Notes: generated from the letters alone by a model not told the origin. 33,967 nucleotides of DNA from Pseudoselenomonas ruminantium (GCA_902785885.1 CADAAS010000042.1:1-33967), one strand, 5' to 3'. Positions 7,374 through 16,075 are shown, counted from the stretch's first letter. Made by a program: numbers and translations.

Positions 7374-10300
7374 ATGCAGAAGTACCGTATTGTTCCGCAA
7401 CAAGAGAATATGTTTTGGCAGTTGGTGCAGGGGATGACTTTGGATGATGAGGATAAGACGCTGTTAAAGAATGCTGTAATTCGTCATGTGGAAGTCAGCG
7501 TCAAAGAGAGCCTTTGGGAAATTGCTTTGACCAGTCAAACGCTTATTCCTGATGCGCTTTTGCAGCGGGCGGCGGAGCAGATTAAGGGCAAGTGTAATCT
7601 GCAAAGGGTTATCTTCTATCAGGATATCATTGATATTGAAGACGGTATCAGCAAGGTCTGGCCGCAGCTCGTGACGGTGGTGGCGGAAGACAATCCGACC
7701 GTATTTCAGCTGTTGAAGCGCTCGAAGTACGTGGTGGACGGCAGCAAGCTCACGATTAAAGTTCCCGGTGAGCTCGGCGGTGAAATCATGCGGGCCCATG
7801 GGGTAATGCAGATGATGAGCCATACCATCAAGGATATGCTGGGCTACCGCTGTCCAGTAATCTGTGAGGCCAGTGATGAAGTCTTGCAGAATCTTTCTGT
7901 GGATGACAGCTTCAATACACCGGAATATCAGGCGGCTTTGCGTAAGGAACGCATTGCAGAAACAACGCGCAGTGAACATCAGGCTGCGCCTGCACCAGCA
8001 GCAAAACCGGCCAAAGCAGAGACCAAGCCCAAGGCGGCACCTGCCCCCAAACGGGAAGATTTTTCTCGTCCTGTGGTGGTACAAAGTGCGGGCAATACCA
8101 TCTTTGGCCGCAATATTATGGGCGAACGCCAGCTGATTGCCGATTTGGATGGGGAAACCAAGAGCGTTATTCTGGAAGGCTTTATCGGCGAAGGTGCCGG
8201 TTCCGGTCTCAAGACCATCGAATTCAAGACCGGTACCAAGATGCTGGCGTTCTGCCTGTCGGATGAATCGGACGGCATTGCCTGCAAGAAGTTCTTTAAG
8301 CCCGGCAAGGGTCGCAATGGGCAGGAAGAGGACTTCGACGAAATCATGGGCAAGCTCAAGGAGGGCATGGCTGTCCGCATCAGGGGTTCCGTGCGCTTTG
8401 ATACCTATATGAATGAGTATGTGGTCTTTGTGGATTCTTTAGCCAAGAAGGAACTCAAGAAGCGCGAGGATAATGCCGAGGTCAAGCGCGTGGAGCTGCA
8501 TGCCCATACGACCATGAGCGATATGGATGCCGTGGTGTCCGTAAAAGACCTTATCAAGACCGCTGACAGCTGGGGCTGGCCGGCCATTGCCATCACCGAC
8601 CACGGTGTGGTGCAGGCTTACCCGGATGCGGCCAAGACTGCAGAGAAACTCAATATCAAGGTTATCTATGGCATGGAAGGATACCTTACGGGAGAGGATT
8701 ACCAGCAGAAGCGTGCTAACCATATTATTTTCCTGGCGAAGAACCCCAACGGCTTGCGCAATCTCTATCAGATGGTGTCGCTATCCCATGTAAAATATTT
8801 CTATAAAAATCGACCGCGTTTGCCCAAGAATATCATTGAGGAATATCGGGACGGCATCATCATCGGCTCGGCATGTGAAGCGGGCGAGCTTATCCGGGCA
8901 ATTGTGGAAGGGCAGAGTGAGGAACAGCTCATCGAGATTGCGTCCTTCTATGACTATCTGGAAATCCAGCCCATCCACAACAATGACTTTTTGAAGCGGG
9001 AAGAAAAATTCCCCAACATCAACACGGATGAAGACTTAATCAACATCAATCTCAAGGTAGCTGAGCTGGCGAAAAAGCTGGGCAAAATGCTCGTGGCTAC
9101 CTGTGACGTGCATTTTCTCAATCCGGAAGACAGCATTTACCGGGCAATTATCATGAAGGGCAAAGGGTTTAAGGATGCTGATTTCCAACCGCCTCTTTAC
9201 CTGCGCACGACCGAGGAAATGTTGGCTGAATTTTCCTATCTGGGCGAGGAAGCAGCCTATGAAGCAGTGGTAACCAATCCCCGAAAGATAAACGACATGA
9301 TTGAGAAGTTCAAGCCTATTCCGGACGATTTGTATTCGCCGATGATTCCGGGGGCGGACGAGGAAATTGAATCCATGTCTTACAACCGCGCAAAATCCAT
9401 GTATGGCGAAAACCTGCCGGAAATCGTGGAAGCGCGTCTGCAGCAGGAATTAAAGCCCATTATCGGCCACGGTTTCTCGGTGCTCTATTTGATTGCCCAG
9501 CGCCTCGTGAAAAAATCCAATGACGACGGCTATCTGGTTGGTTCTCGTGGGTCCGTAGGTTCGTCCTTTATCGCCACCATGACGGGGATTACCGAGGTTA
9601 ATCCGCTGCCACCGCATTGGCGCTGCCCGCATTGCCAGTACAGCAAGTTCATCACGGATGGTTCCTACGGCTGTGGCTATGACCTGCCGGATATGGAATG
9701 CCCGGTCTGTGGCACGCCGCTCATCAAGGACGGCCACGATATCCCGTTCGCCGTATTCCTGGGCTTTGACGGGGACAAGGTTCCCGATATCGATTTGAAC
9801 TTCTCCGGTACCTATCAGCCAGTGGCGCATAAGTACACGGAAATCCTCTTTGGCAAGGACAACGTATACCGCGCTGGTTCCATTCAGACCGTAGCGGATA
9901 AGACGGCCTTTGGCTATGTGAAAAAATACTTTGAGGAAAAGGGGATAAAGAAACATATCTCCTATATCGACAGGCTGGCCCATGGCTGTATGGGCGTGAA
10001 ATCCACGACCGGGCAGCATCCTGCCGGCATCATGGTTGTGCCCCGCGATATGGACGTACATTTCTTTACGCCCATTCAGCACCCGGCCAACGATATGAAC
10101 TGCGGCACGATTACCACCCATTTCGATTACCATTCCATCAGCAGCCGTCTGGTTAAGCTCGATATTCTGGGCCACGATGACCCGACGGTAATCAAGATGC
10201 TGGAGGATTTGACCTGCCGTGACCCGAAGACCATTCCCTTTGATGATGTGGCCACCATGTCGCTGTTTAACTGCACAGATGCCTTGGGGCTCACGCCCGA

Positions 10301-11213
10301 GGAACTGGGGGCAACTTCGGGAACCTTCGGCATTCCGGAGTTCCGTACGCCGTTTACCCGGCAGATGATAGACGACACCAATCCGGACGTGTTCTCGGAC
10401 CTGGTGCGTATTTCCGGTTTCTCCCATGGTACGGATGTGTGGTTGGGCAACGCTCAGGACCTTATCCGCAGCGGGCAGTGTACCATCAAGAACGCCATTT
10501 CGGCCCGTGACGATATCATGATGTATTTGATTCATCACGGCATTGACCCGTTGCTGTCCTTTAAGACCATGGAAAAGGTGCGCAAGGGCAAGGGCATTGA
10601 CCCGGATGTTGTCAAAAAACTGCAGGACGGCGATATTCCCCAGTGGTATATTGACTCCTGCCAGAAAATCAAATACCTGTTCCCGCGTGCCCATGCAACG
10701 GCTTACGTTATGATGGCCTACCGCATCGCCTTCTGTAAGGTGCATTATCCGCTGGCTTACTATGCGGCGTATTTCTCCATCCGCGCCGACGAATTTGATG
10801 CCAACGTCATTGCCAAGGGGCAGGAATATGTGGGGCAGCAGATTCACGAACTCGAAGCAATTTCCAAGGAGAAGAAATTGGATGCCAAGCAGAATGCAAC
10901 GCTGATTGTACTGCAGCTGGCGTGGGAAATGTACCTGCGCGGCTACGACTGCGAGAATGTGGATATCTATACCTCCGATGCAGAAAAATTCATCATCCAC
11001 GAAAAATCCCTGCTGCCGCCATTGGCAAGCTTGGGCGGCATGGGAACAAAAGCATCGCAAAGCATTGTCGAGGCCCGCAAGGATGGCATTTTCACCAGTA
11101 TCGAAGATTTGCGCCGCCGCACAGGTATTTCCAAAACCAATATCGAAATCCTGCGTGAACACGGCTGCCTAGATGGCATGGGCGAATCTGACCAGATTGC
11201 TCTTTTTGGCTAG
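7374..11213 (+). CDS. polC: DNA polymerase III alpha subunit, PolC type, lacking the embedded exonuclease domain
   Basis: Replicative polymerase of low-GC Gram-positive lineages and Negativicutes, 1279 residues. Order: N-terminal domain (1-~200), an Ala/Pro/Lys-rich linker, OB-fold (about 255-350), PHP domain, polymerase core, C-terminal (HhH)2-like region. PHP metal ligands look intact: His376 and His378, Asp383, His410, Glu435, and Asp578/His580. Catalytic aspartates 805 and 807 lie in VPDIDLNF. The zinc ribbon CPHC...CPVC precedes them. The Bacillus-type protein is about 1437 residues and carries a DnaQ-like exonuclease inserted in PHP after the GMEA motif. Here GMEGYL (433-438) passes almost directly to the ANHIIFLAKNPNGL segment, so that insert and its DxE motif are absent. 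A terminator follows at 11239. Confidence 0.96.
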   Translation: MQKYRIVPQQENMFWQLVQGMTLDDEDKTLLKNAVIRHVEVSVKESLWEIALTSQTLIPDALLQRAAEQIKGKCNLQRVIFYQDIIDIEDGISKVWPQLVTVVAEDNPTVFQLLKRSKYVVDGSKLTIKVPGELGGEIMRAHGVMQMMSHTIKDMLGYRCPVICEASDEVLQNLSVDDSFNTPEYQAALRKERIAETTRSEHQAAPAPAAKPAKAETKPKAAPAPKREDFSRPVVVQSAGNTIFGRNIMGERQLIADLDGETKSVILEGFIGEGAGSGLKTIEFKTGTKMLAFCLSDESDGIACKKFFKPGKGRNGQEEDFDEIMGKLKEGMAVRIRGSVRFDTYMNEYVVFVDSLAKKELKKREDNAEVKRVELHAHTTMSDMDAVVSVKDLIKTADSWGWPAIAITDHGVVQAYPDAAKTAEKLNIKVIYGMEGYLTGEDYQQKRANHIIFLAKNPNGLRNLYQMVSLSHVKYFYKNRPRLPKNIIEEYRDGIIIGSACEAGELIRAIVEGQSEEQLIEIASFYDYLEIQPIHNNDFLKREEKFPNINTDEDLININLKVAELAKKLGKMLVATCDVHFLNPEDSIYRAIIMKGKGFKDADFQPPLYLRTTEEMLAEFSYLGEEAAYEAVVTNPRKINDMIEKFKPIPDDLYSPMIPGADEEIESMSYNRAKSMYGENLPEIVEARLQQELKPIIGHGFSVLYLIAQRLVKKSNDDGYLVGSRGSVGSSFIATMTGITEVNPLPPHWRCPHCQYSKFITDGSYGCGYDLPDMECPVCGTPLIKDGHDIPFAVFLGFDGDKVPDIDLNFSGTYQPVAHKYTEILFGKDNVYRAGSIQTVADKTAFGYVKKYFEEKGIKKHISYIDRLAHGCMGVKSTTGQHPAGIMVVPRDMDVHFFTPIQHPANDMNCGTITTHFDYHSISSRLVKLDILGHDDPTVIKMLEDLTCRDPKTIPFDDVATMSLFNCTDALGLTPEELGATSGTFGIPEFRTPFTRQMIDDTNPDVFSDLVRISGFSHGTDVWLGNAQDLIRSGQCTIKNAISARDDIMMYLIHHGIDPLLSFKTMEKVRKGKGIDPDVVKKLQDGDIPQWYIDSCQKIKYLFPRAHATAYVMMAYRIAFCKVHYPLAYYAAYFSIRADEFDANVIAKGQEYVGQQIHELEAISKEKKLDAKQNATLIVLQLAWEMYLRGYDCENVDIYTSDAEKFIIHEKSLLPPLASLGGMGTKASQSIVEARKDGIFTSIEDLRRRTGISKTNIEILREHGCLDGMGESDQIALFG

Positions 11214-11238
11214 TTCATGTAATAGATTCTAAGGTTAT

Positions 11239-11282
11239 AAACCCGGTAAAACTTATTGTATGAAAAGTTTTACCGGGTTTTT
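11239..11282 (+). terminator. Intrinsic terminator after polC
   Basis: A perfect 16-bp inverted repeat (11239-11254 with 11265-11280, AAACCCGGTAAAACTT and its complement) is followed by a run of T. It ends the ldt/polA-polC transcription group and, being symmetric with A-rich left flank, could act in both directions. Confidence 0.85.
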
Positions 11283-11345
11283 GTTATATGCAAATCTTTA
11301 ATATAAAACCAAGAAAGATTTAACCATTTATTAAGATTATAGTGA

Positions 11346-11351
11346 TATAAT
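11346..11351 (+). promoter_or_regulatory. Possible -10 box for the YgiB-like gene
   Basis: TATAAT occurs here, after the polC terminator and before the next gene. I see no good -35 at the ideal distance (TTAACC at 11320-11325 would need a 20-base spacer), so the call is tentative. Confidence 0.3.
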
Positions 11352-11402
11352 CGTTTGGTATTTGAGTGATATGTTTCATGGCAGCACCTTGCAACATTTG
11401 GG

Positions 11403-11430
11403 CAACATGCCGCAGTGCTGCGGCCCGTTG
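11403..11430 (+). promoter_or_regulatory. Hairpin in the leader of the YgiB-like gene
   Basis: GCCGCAG-TG-CTGCGGC (11409-11424) is a perfect hairpin extended by CAAC/GTTG (11403-11406 with 11427-11430). There is no T tract. CAGCAC at 11382-11387 could instead pair with GTGCTG at 11415-11420, so two mutually exclusive folds are possible. Function unknown. Confidence 0.4.
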
Positions 11431-11479
11431 GGATTGTGCATTATTACATCATATAATTATTAATGAGGAGTTGGGTCTT

Positions 11480-12052
11480 TTGTTAAGCAGCAAGACAACC
11501 AAGGTCTTGGCGGTTTTTACGGCGGTAGCGACTACGGCGGCTTTTGCGTCCTGGCTGGCAGAGGATGCGGATAGCCTTGCCGAGCAGGATGAAGGAACGC
11601 AGACGTTGGTGGATGATGAAGGTCGGGAGTATACACTGACACAGAATGAAGATGGTTCAGAAACCGCGACCTATGAGGATGGCCGTTCTGTAACCATCAA
11701 ACGGGAAGAGGATGGCAGTTTGCGTTTTTTACATGGCTCTGAGGGAATGATTGCCGGACTGGCTGCCGGGTATTATATGTTTCACGGGCTGAGCGGCGGC
11801 GCGGGCGGACGCTATAGCGTAGTTCAGGGACGCTTTATCCCCAATGGACCGGTAGTTCCCATGAAGGAAAAAGAAGATCCAAGGAATACAGGTTATCGCA
11901 GCGGCAGCAGTTTCAGCAGTTCCTCACGGGGCAGTGCGATTAAGGTCAGAACATCGTCTGGCAGCAAGGGCAGCAGTTCGGCAAAATCATCCAGCAGTTC
12001 CGGGGCGAAAAGTGGTTTTGGTTCTGCCGGCGCGAGAAGCTCGGCATCTTAA
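11480..12052 (+). CDS. Secreted or anchored protein resembling YgiB (DUF1190-like), low-complexity C-terminus
   Basis: 190 residues if it starts at TTG 11480, which has GAGGAG at 11465-11470; an ATG further upstream at 11366 would add an implausible N-terminus. Residues ~5-25 are hydrophobic and may be a signal peptide or anchor. An acidic region with repeated DEDG-like strands (about 35-85) is followed by GMIAGLAAGYYMFHGLSGG, which recalls the glycine-rich membrane-proximal segment of YgiB. The last ~50 residues are mostly Ser/Gly/Ala/Lys. The weak likeness to YgiB gains support from its neighbour, the remains of a YgiC-type ATP-grasp gene, because ygiB and ygiC are a known pair. The molecular role of YgiB is not established. 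Confidence 0.45.
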   Translation: MLSSKTTKVLAVFTAVATTAAFASWLAEDADSLAEQDEGTQTLVDDEGREYTLTQNEDGSETATYEDGRSVTIKREEDGSLRFLHGSEGMIAGLAAGYYMFHGLSGGAGGRYSVVQGRFIPNGPVVPMKEKEDPRNTGYRSGSSFSSSSRGSAIKVRTSSGSKGSSSAKSSSSSGAKSGFGSAGARSSAS

Positions 12053-12076
12053 AAAAATGATGGACAGGTGAAGGCA

Positions 12077-12639
12077 ATGTGTGCAGATTGGCGTGATTTG
12101 TTAAATCGGGAGATATTCCCCTTTGTGGAATATGAAGGTTATGCGGATAAATATCCAACGAAAACCCTGCATCTGGCTGAATGAGATTTTTCTGGCTTCG
12201 GAGCCGGGGGTGAGCATTAGCACAGGGCGTTTCCATCGCCGCCATCCATTTCTTTTTTCCTGTTTCCATGATTATCAGGAGGATTGTGCTACGACCAAAT
12301 TCCTGATGAAGGCCATGAAGAAAAACACATTGACCACGGAGGCGGATGACGCCATAACCTTTGTGTCGTTCTATGATTTGGCCGTGTTGCGTGATGGTTC
12401 CATCCTGCTGCCGGACGGGCGTACGGCTAATGCCATCTATCGTTTGCATCCCCTGGAAATCCTGATTGAGGAAAGGACGCCAGAGGGGGAAACGTTGGGC
12501 AAGGATTTCGGGGTATAAGACACTCAGCTGTTTTATGCTGGGAAAGAATCCCAGTGCGCTCTATGCTCGGTTCTCACCGGATCAGATTGCGGGGACGGAG
12601 GCATATTGGCTCCCGTTGGGGATAAAAAACGATAGATGA
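12077..12639 (+). pseudogene. Remnant of a YgiC/glutathionylspermidine-synthase-like ATP-grasp gene
   Basis: Three fragments in three reading frames together resemble one protein. An N-terminal piece starts at ATG 12077 (after AGGTGAAGG) and stops at 12184. A second frame, from about 12220 to 12518, carries FHDYQEDCATTKFL and then AIYRLHPLEILIEER, both typical of this family. A third frame, about 12520-12639, gives ALYARFSPDQ and AYWLPLGI, matching the usual C-terminal end. Intact members are near 380-400 residues; only about 185 codons remain, so the ATP-grasp core between the LHPLE region and the C-terminus has been deleted. Members ligate peptides to amines or are uncharacterised. The gene cannot make an active enzyme. 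The following gene begins five bases after the remnant. Confidence 0.7.
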
Positions 12640-12643
12640 GGGG

Positions 12644-13207
12644 ATGATTATCATACGCTTTTTTTTATTAGCGGTTGCTCTTATAGGAAGTATGTGGATT
12701 TTGAATGATTATGGTGTTTTTCAGAGGCTGGATGAATGCTTTTGGGAAAAAAGCAGGTTTATCGCTGCTGAAGACCAGGCGTTACAAATCGAGCTGCCAG
12801 TGGAAATGCATTATCTGGCTGATTCTGATGAAGGATATATCGTAAGCCAGGCAGAAGGGGATCATATATTTGTTGATTTACATATTGAGAATCTGTATTT
12901 GCCAGAAGACAGAAAAAAATATATGCAGGAAGAACCGCATAAACGGATTTATAAAATAATCGATAAGTATAAAGTACAGAATGTTGAACTGACAAGTCAG
13001 AAAAGTGAACTGGTTAATCATATTCCTCTGAGAAGGTTCCATTTTATTGGTCAGCTGGATGGCTATGATGTTGAAGTTGAGGTTGCGGCATTATCGAGAA
13101 GAAATTCTGGTTGGTTTTTTACCTTCCTCTATGATACCGGAGACATGGAAGCTGAACATCAGGTACAAAAAGCGATTGAAAGCCTGAAATATGTTAAAAC
13201 GTCATAA
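12644..13207 (+). CDS. Hypothetical membrane-anchored protein
   Basis: 187 residues, not recognised. Residues 3-21 form a hydrophobic helix (signal anchor or signal peptide without a clear cleavage site). The remainder is a soluble mixed alpha/beta region rich in charged residues, presumably outside the membrane. GAGGGG directly abuts the ATG at 12644, unusually close for a ribosome site, so an alternative start codon just inside (ATT/ATC/ATA at 12647-12655) or inefficient initiation is possible. The codon usage is more AT-rich than in the neighbours. It follows the ygiC remnant and ends before a terminator at 13246. Confidence 0.6.
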   Translation: MIIIRFFLLAVALIGSMWILNDYGVFQRLDECFWEKSRFIAAEDQALQIELPVEMHYLADSDEGYIVSQAEGDHIFVDLHIENLYLPEDRKKYMQEEPHKRIYKIIDKYKVQNVELTSQKSELVNHIPLRRFHFIGQLDGYDVEVEVAALSRRNSGWFFTFLYDTGDMEAEHQVQKAIESLKYVKTS

Positions 13208-13245
13208 TACAAATAATGGGGGCTGTTTTCTTCTGCCTCTTGTGC

Positions 13246-13273
13246 AAGCGGGAGAGAAAGGCCCCGCTTTTTT
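13246..13273 (+). terminator. Intrinsic terminator
   Basis: AAGCGGG (13246-13252) pairs with CCCGCTT (13263-13269), and the right arm runs into six T residues. It separates the hypothetical gene from glmM. Confidence 0.65.
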
Positions 13274-13373
13274 ATTGCTTGTGGCGTGGATTTTCTGAAA
13301 AAAATATGATAAGATAATCAATATGTGTAAATAAAGGTGGCAAATGCCGCTATTATAGGGGGATTTTTTGATT

Positions 13374-14716
13374 ATGGCAAGATTATTTGGTACAGATGGT
13401 GTACGCGGTGAGGCTAATGTGAACCTGACGCCGGAACTGGCTTATCGCCTGGGTCGTGCGGCTACGATTTACTTTGGTCGCGACAGCGAGGAACAGCCGC
13501 TGATTCTTATCGGTCGTGACACGCGCCTGTCCGGTGAAATGTTTGAGGCAGCCCTGACGGCTGGTATCTGCTCTGCCGGTGGCCGTGCTATGCTGGCTGG
13601 TGTTATTCCGACCCCGGCTATCGCATATCTGGCTCGCCGTCATAAGGCTAAGGCTGGTATCGTGATTTCCGCATCCCACAATCCGTTCCATGACAACGGG
13701 ATTAAGTTCTTCGGCGGCGACGGCTACAAACTGCCGGATGCGGTGGAAGATGAACTCGAAGAAATCGTGCATCAGCTCGAAAATGACGATAATCTGGCTC
13801 GTCCGACGGGTGAGAAAATCGGTCATATCGAGTATCGTACGGATTTGCTCAACCAGTATATTGAATTCGTTATCAGCACCTGCTCCGAGCGTTTCGATGG
13901 CATGAAAGTCGTGCTCGATTGCTCCAATGGTGCAGCTTATGAAGTAATGCCTAAGGTCCTGCGTGAACTGGGCGCCAAGGTCAAGGTTATCCATGCTCTG
14001 CCCAATGGTGTAAACATCAACGACAACTGCGGCTCCACGCATATGGAATCCCTGCAGAAAGCTGTTGTGGAAAACAATGCTGACTTCGGTATCGCGCATG
14101 ATGGTGATGCTGACCGCTGCCTCTGCGTGGATGAAAAGGGACAGATTATCGATGGCGATCATATCCTCGTAATGTGTGCACAGGATATGATTAAGAAGGG
14201 CACTCTGCCGCATAAGACGGTTGTTTCCACGGTTATGGCCAACATCGGCTTCCATAAGGCGATTAAAGAAGCTGGTGGTCGCGTACGCAGGTTGGTGACC
14301 GTTATGTACTCGAAAACATGCTCAAGAGCGGCTACAAAATCGGCGGCGAGCAGTCCGGTCATATCATCTTCACGGATTACAGCACCACTGGTGACGGCCC
14401 CATCACGGCTCTGCAGGTTCTGTCTTCCCTGAAGCGCAGTGGCCGCAAGGCTTCGGAACTCACGGCACTTATGACGACCTATCCGCAGCTGCTGGTCAAT
14501 GTGCGCGTAGCTACGAAGGAAGGCTGGGAGAAGAACGAAGCCATTTCCGCGGCTATTGCCAAGGGTGAAGCCGAACTGGGCAATGATGGTCGCATTCTCG
14601 TGCGTCCGTCCGGTACGGAGCCCCTTATCCGTGTAATGGCAGAAGGCCCGGACCAGGCACAGCTCGACCGAATCTGCAACGAAATTGCTGATGTGGTCAA
14701 AAAAGAGCAGGGCTGA
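13374..14716 (+). pseudogene. glmM: Phosphoglucosamine mutase, interrupted by a frameshift in this sequence
   Basis: GlmM converts glucosamine-6-phosphate to glucosamine-1-phosphate for peptidoglycan precursors and is normally essential. ATG 13374 gives MARLFGTDGVRG, the standard N-terminus; a TTG at 13368 is better spaced from the AGGGGGA site (13357-13363) and is an alternative. Phosphoserine site Ser101 (SASHNP) and the metal loop DGDAD (243-247) lie in the first frame. At 14283-14291 the frame breaks: the expected ...TQVGDRYVLENM continues only in the frame starting at 14285, through GGEQSGH and the phosphate-binding RPSGTEP to the stop at 14716. The first frame would run on to 14432 with meaningless sequence. 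A repaired protein would be near 448 residues. Because both halves are well conserved, a very recent mutation or a sequencing/assembly error is likely. Confidence 0.9.
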
Positions 14717-14717
14717 T

Positions 14718-15494
14718 ATGAAAAAAGCCATTTTATTTGCCAGCTTTGGTGTGATTAATGAGCAGGCACGCAAGAACTGCATTGATGCTGCTGCAAAGCA
14801 GATAGAGGCGGCCTTTCCGGAGTTTACGCTCCGGCAGGCCTATACCTCGGTGTTTATTCGCAAAAAACTCACGGAGCAGGGAGTCTATATGGATTCTCTG
14901 TCGGAAGCCTTGGATGGCTTGTTGGCGGATGGTTTTACGGAAGTCATCATTCAGCCGGGATATCTTACTGCAGGTGAGGAATACGAGAAGAAAGTTCTGC
15001 AGGTTATAGAACCTTATCGGCAGAAGTTTGACCGTCTGCTGATTTCTCGTCCCTTGATGGAGTGTCCTGCTGATGGAGCCGATATGCTGGCTGTTCTGCA
15101 GGAAATTTTTCCGCTGGAAGCTGGCGAGGATTTGGTGCTTGTGGGCCATGGTTCTCCGCATCAGCATAATCCGGCTTATGAAAATCTGCAGGTAGATGCC
15201 GATAAGGCTGGTTTCCCGGCCCACATCGGTGTAATTGAGCCGACAGATACGCCGGATTTTGCGGCGGTGTTGGCAAGATTGCAGGCAAAGGGCGCGAAAG
15301 ATATTCTGCTGGCGCCTTTGCTTCTATCTGGCGGGGCTCATGTCAATGAGGATATTGCAGGCGCAGAAGCGGAATCTTGGTTAAGCCGTCTGCAGGCGGC
15401 AGGTTTTTCCGTGCGGGTTAGCCTGAAAGGTTTGGGTGAATATCCGGCATTTCAGAAGTTATACGTCAAGCGTTTGCAGGAATGGGATTTTTAA
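14718..15494 (+). CDS. cbiK: Anaerobic sirohydrochlorin cobaltochelatase
   Basis: Inserts Co2+ into sirohydrochlorin in the early-cobalt (anaerobic) cobalamin route. ATP-independent class II chelatase, cytoplasmic, 258 residues. His144 in LVGHGSPHQHN and His208 in GGAHVNEDIAG match the metal-binding histidines of Salmonella CbiK (145 and 207). There is no export signal, unlike the periplasmic CbiK of Desulfovibrio. The start at 14718 is one base after the glmM stop, so the two are probably translated from one message, although their functions are unrelated. Other cobalamin genes are not in the window. B12 would serve methylmalonyl-CoA mutase in propionate formation, an inference that fits the decarboxylase subunits downstream. 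Confidence 0.9.
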   Translation: MKKAILFASFGVINEQARKNCIDAAAKQIEAAFPEFTLRQAYTSVFIRKKLTEQGVYMDSLSEALDGLLADGFTEVIIQPGYLTAGEEYEKKVLQVIEPYRQKFDRLLISRPLMECPADGADMLAVLQEIFPLEAGEDLVLVGHGSPHQHNPAYENLQVDADKAGFPAHIGVIEPTDTPDFAAVLARLQAKGAKDILLAPLLLSGGAHVNEDIAGAEAESWLSRLQAAGFSVRVSLKGLGEYPAFQKLYVKRLQEWDF

Positions 15495-15544
15495 GGCGGC
15501 GCTTGCATAACTTTCAGCTATAAGCAGTATTCATATAAAGGGTA

Positions 15545-15573
15545 TTTCTATTTTTATAAATCTGAGTTATAAT
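15545..15573 (+). promoter_or_regulatory. Possible distal promoter upstream of the decarboxylase genes
   Basis: TTTCTA (15545-15550), 17-base spacer, TATAAT (15568-15573). The -35 is weak. Confidence 0.35.
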
Positions 15574-15640
15574 AACTTAGTGTACTACTTGGCTCATAAT
15601 ATGGCGTAAGCAATCATTAAATGTAGACGAGACAGTACAC

Positions 15641-15684
15641 TGGTATAATTAAATTTAGGCAGGATTAGGTAAGGGATGCCTAAA
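15641..15684 (+). promoter_or_regulatory. Extended -10 promoter and inverted repeat before the decarboxylase genes
   Basis: TGGTATAAT (15641-15649) is an extended -10 element; no good -35 is seen. Transcription would start near 15656. TTTAGGCA (15654-15661) and TGCCTAAA (15677-15684) form a perfect 8-bp inverted repeat with a 15-base loop right at that start. It could be an operator or a 5'-terminal RNA hairpin. Confidence 0.5.
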
Positions 15685-15703
15685 AAATGAATGAGGTGAG
15701 TAT

Positions 15704-16054
15704 ATGTCACATCCAGTAACAACCAATCCGTTGATTATTATGTTAATCAACATGACCGTTGTGTTCTTGGTGCTAATCGCCTTAGGTGTGGTCATTAATT
15801 TGATTCATTATATTGACCCCACGAAGCCGAAAGCTGCGCCCGAAGAAGCGGCACCGGTTAAGCCGGAACCCGTGTCAGAGCCAGAGCCTGCAGCATCTGT
15901 ACCTGTGGAAGAGGGGATTTCTCCTGAGGTGGTTGCCGTTATTGCTGCGGCGGTCGCCAGCATGGGCTGTGCGGGTACGGTGAAAGCCATTCGTCCAATC
16001 GAACGCAACAACTGGAAAAATTCCGGCCGTAACGCAATTCAGAGCCGGGGTTAA
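15704..16054 (+). CDS. Sodium-translocating decarboxylase small membrane subunit (OadG/MmdD-like)
   Basis: Small gamma/delta subunit that holds the carboxyltransferase and biotin subunits to the membrane pump. 116 residues. One membrane helix at about 10-33 (LIIMLINMTVVFLVLIALGVV) is followed by an Ala/Pro/Glu-rich linker (about 43-75), a short helix (PEVVAVIAAAVASMG), and a basic tail with NNWKNSGR, as seen in this family. AATGAGGTGAG precedes the start. The beta subunit lies 21 bases downstream. The sequence cannot decide between oxaloacetate, methylmalonyl-CoA and glutaconyl-CoA decarboxylase. Methylmalonyl-CoA would fit a propionate-forming Negativicute. Confidence 0.78.
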   Translation: MSHPVTTNPLIIMLINMTVVFLVLIALGVVINLIHYIDPTKPKAAPEEAAPVKPEPVSEPEPAASVPVEEGISPEVVAVIAAAVASMGCAGTVKAIRPIERNNWKNSGRNAIQSRG

Positions 16055-16075
16055 AGCAGGGAAGGAGGAATTATC

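Noticed and set aside
7531-7545. Another copy of the repeat core (AGTCAAACGC inside polC)
   Set aside because: Only about ten bases match, within a conserved coding region, with no palindromic arms.
14280-14300. Programmed ribosomal frameshift in glmM
   Set aside because: No slippery heptamer or downstream pseudoknot is evident, and the family has no history of recoding.
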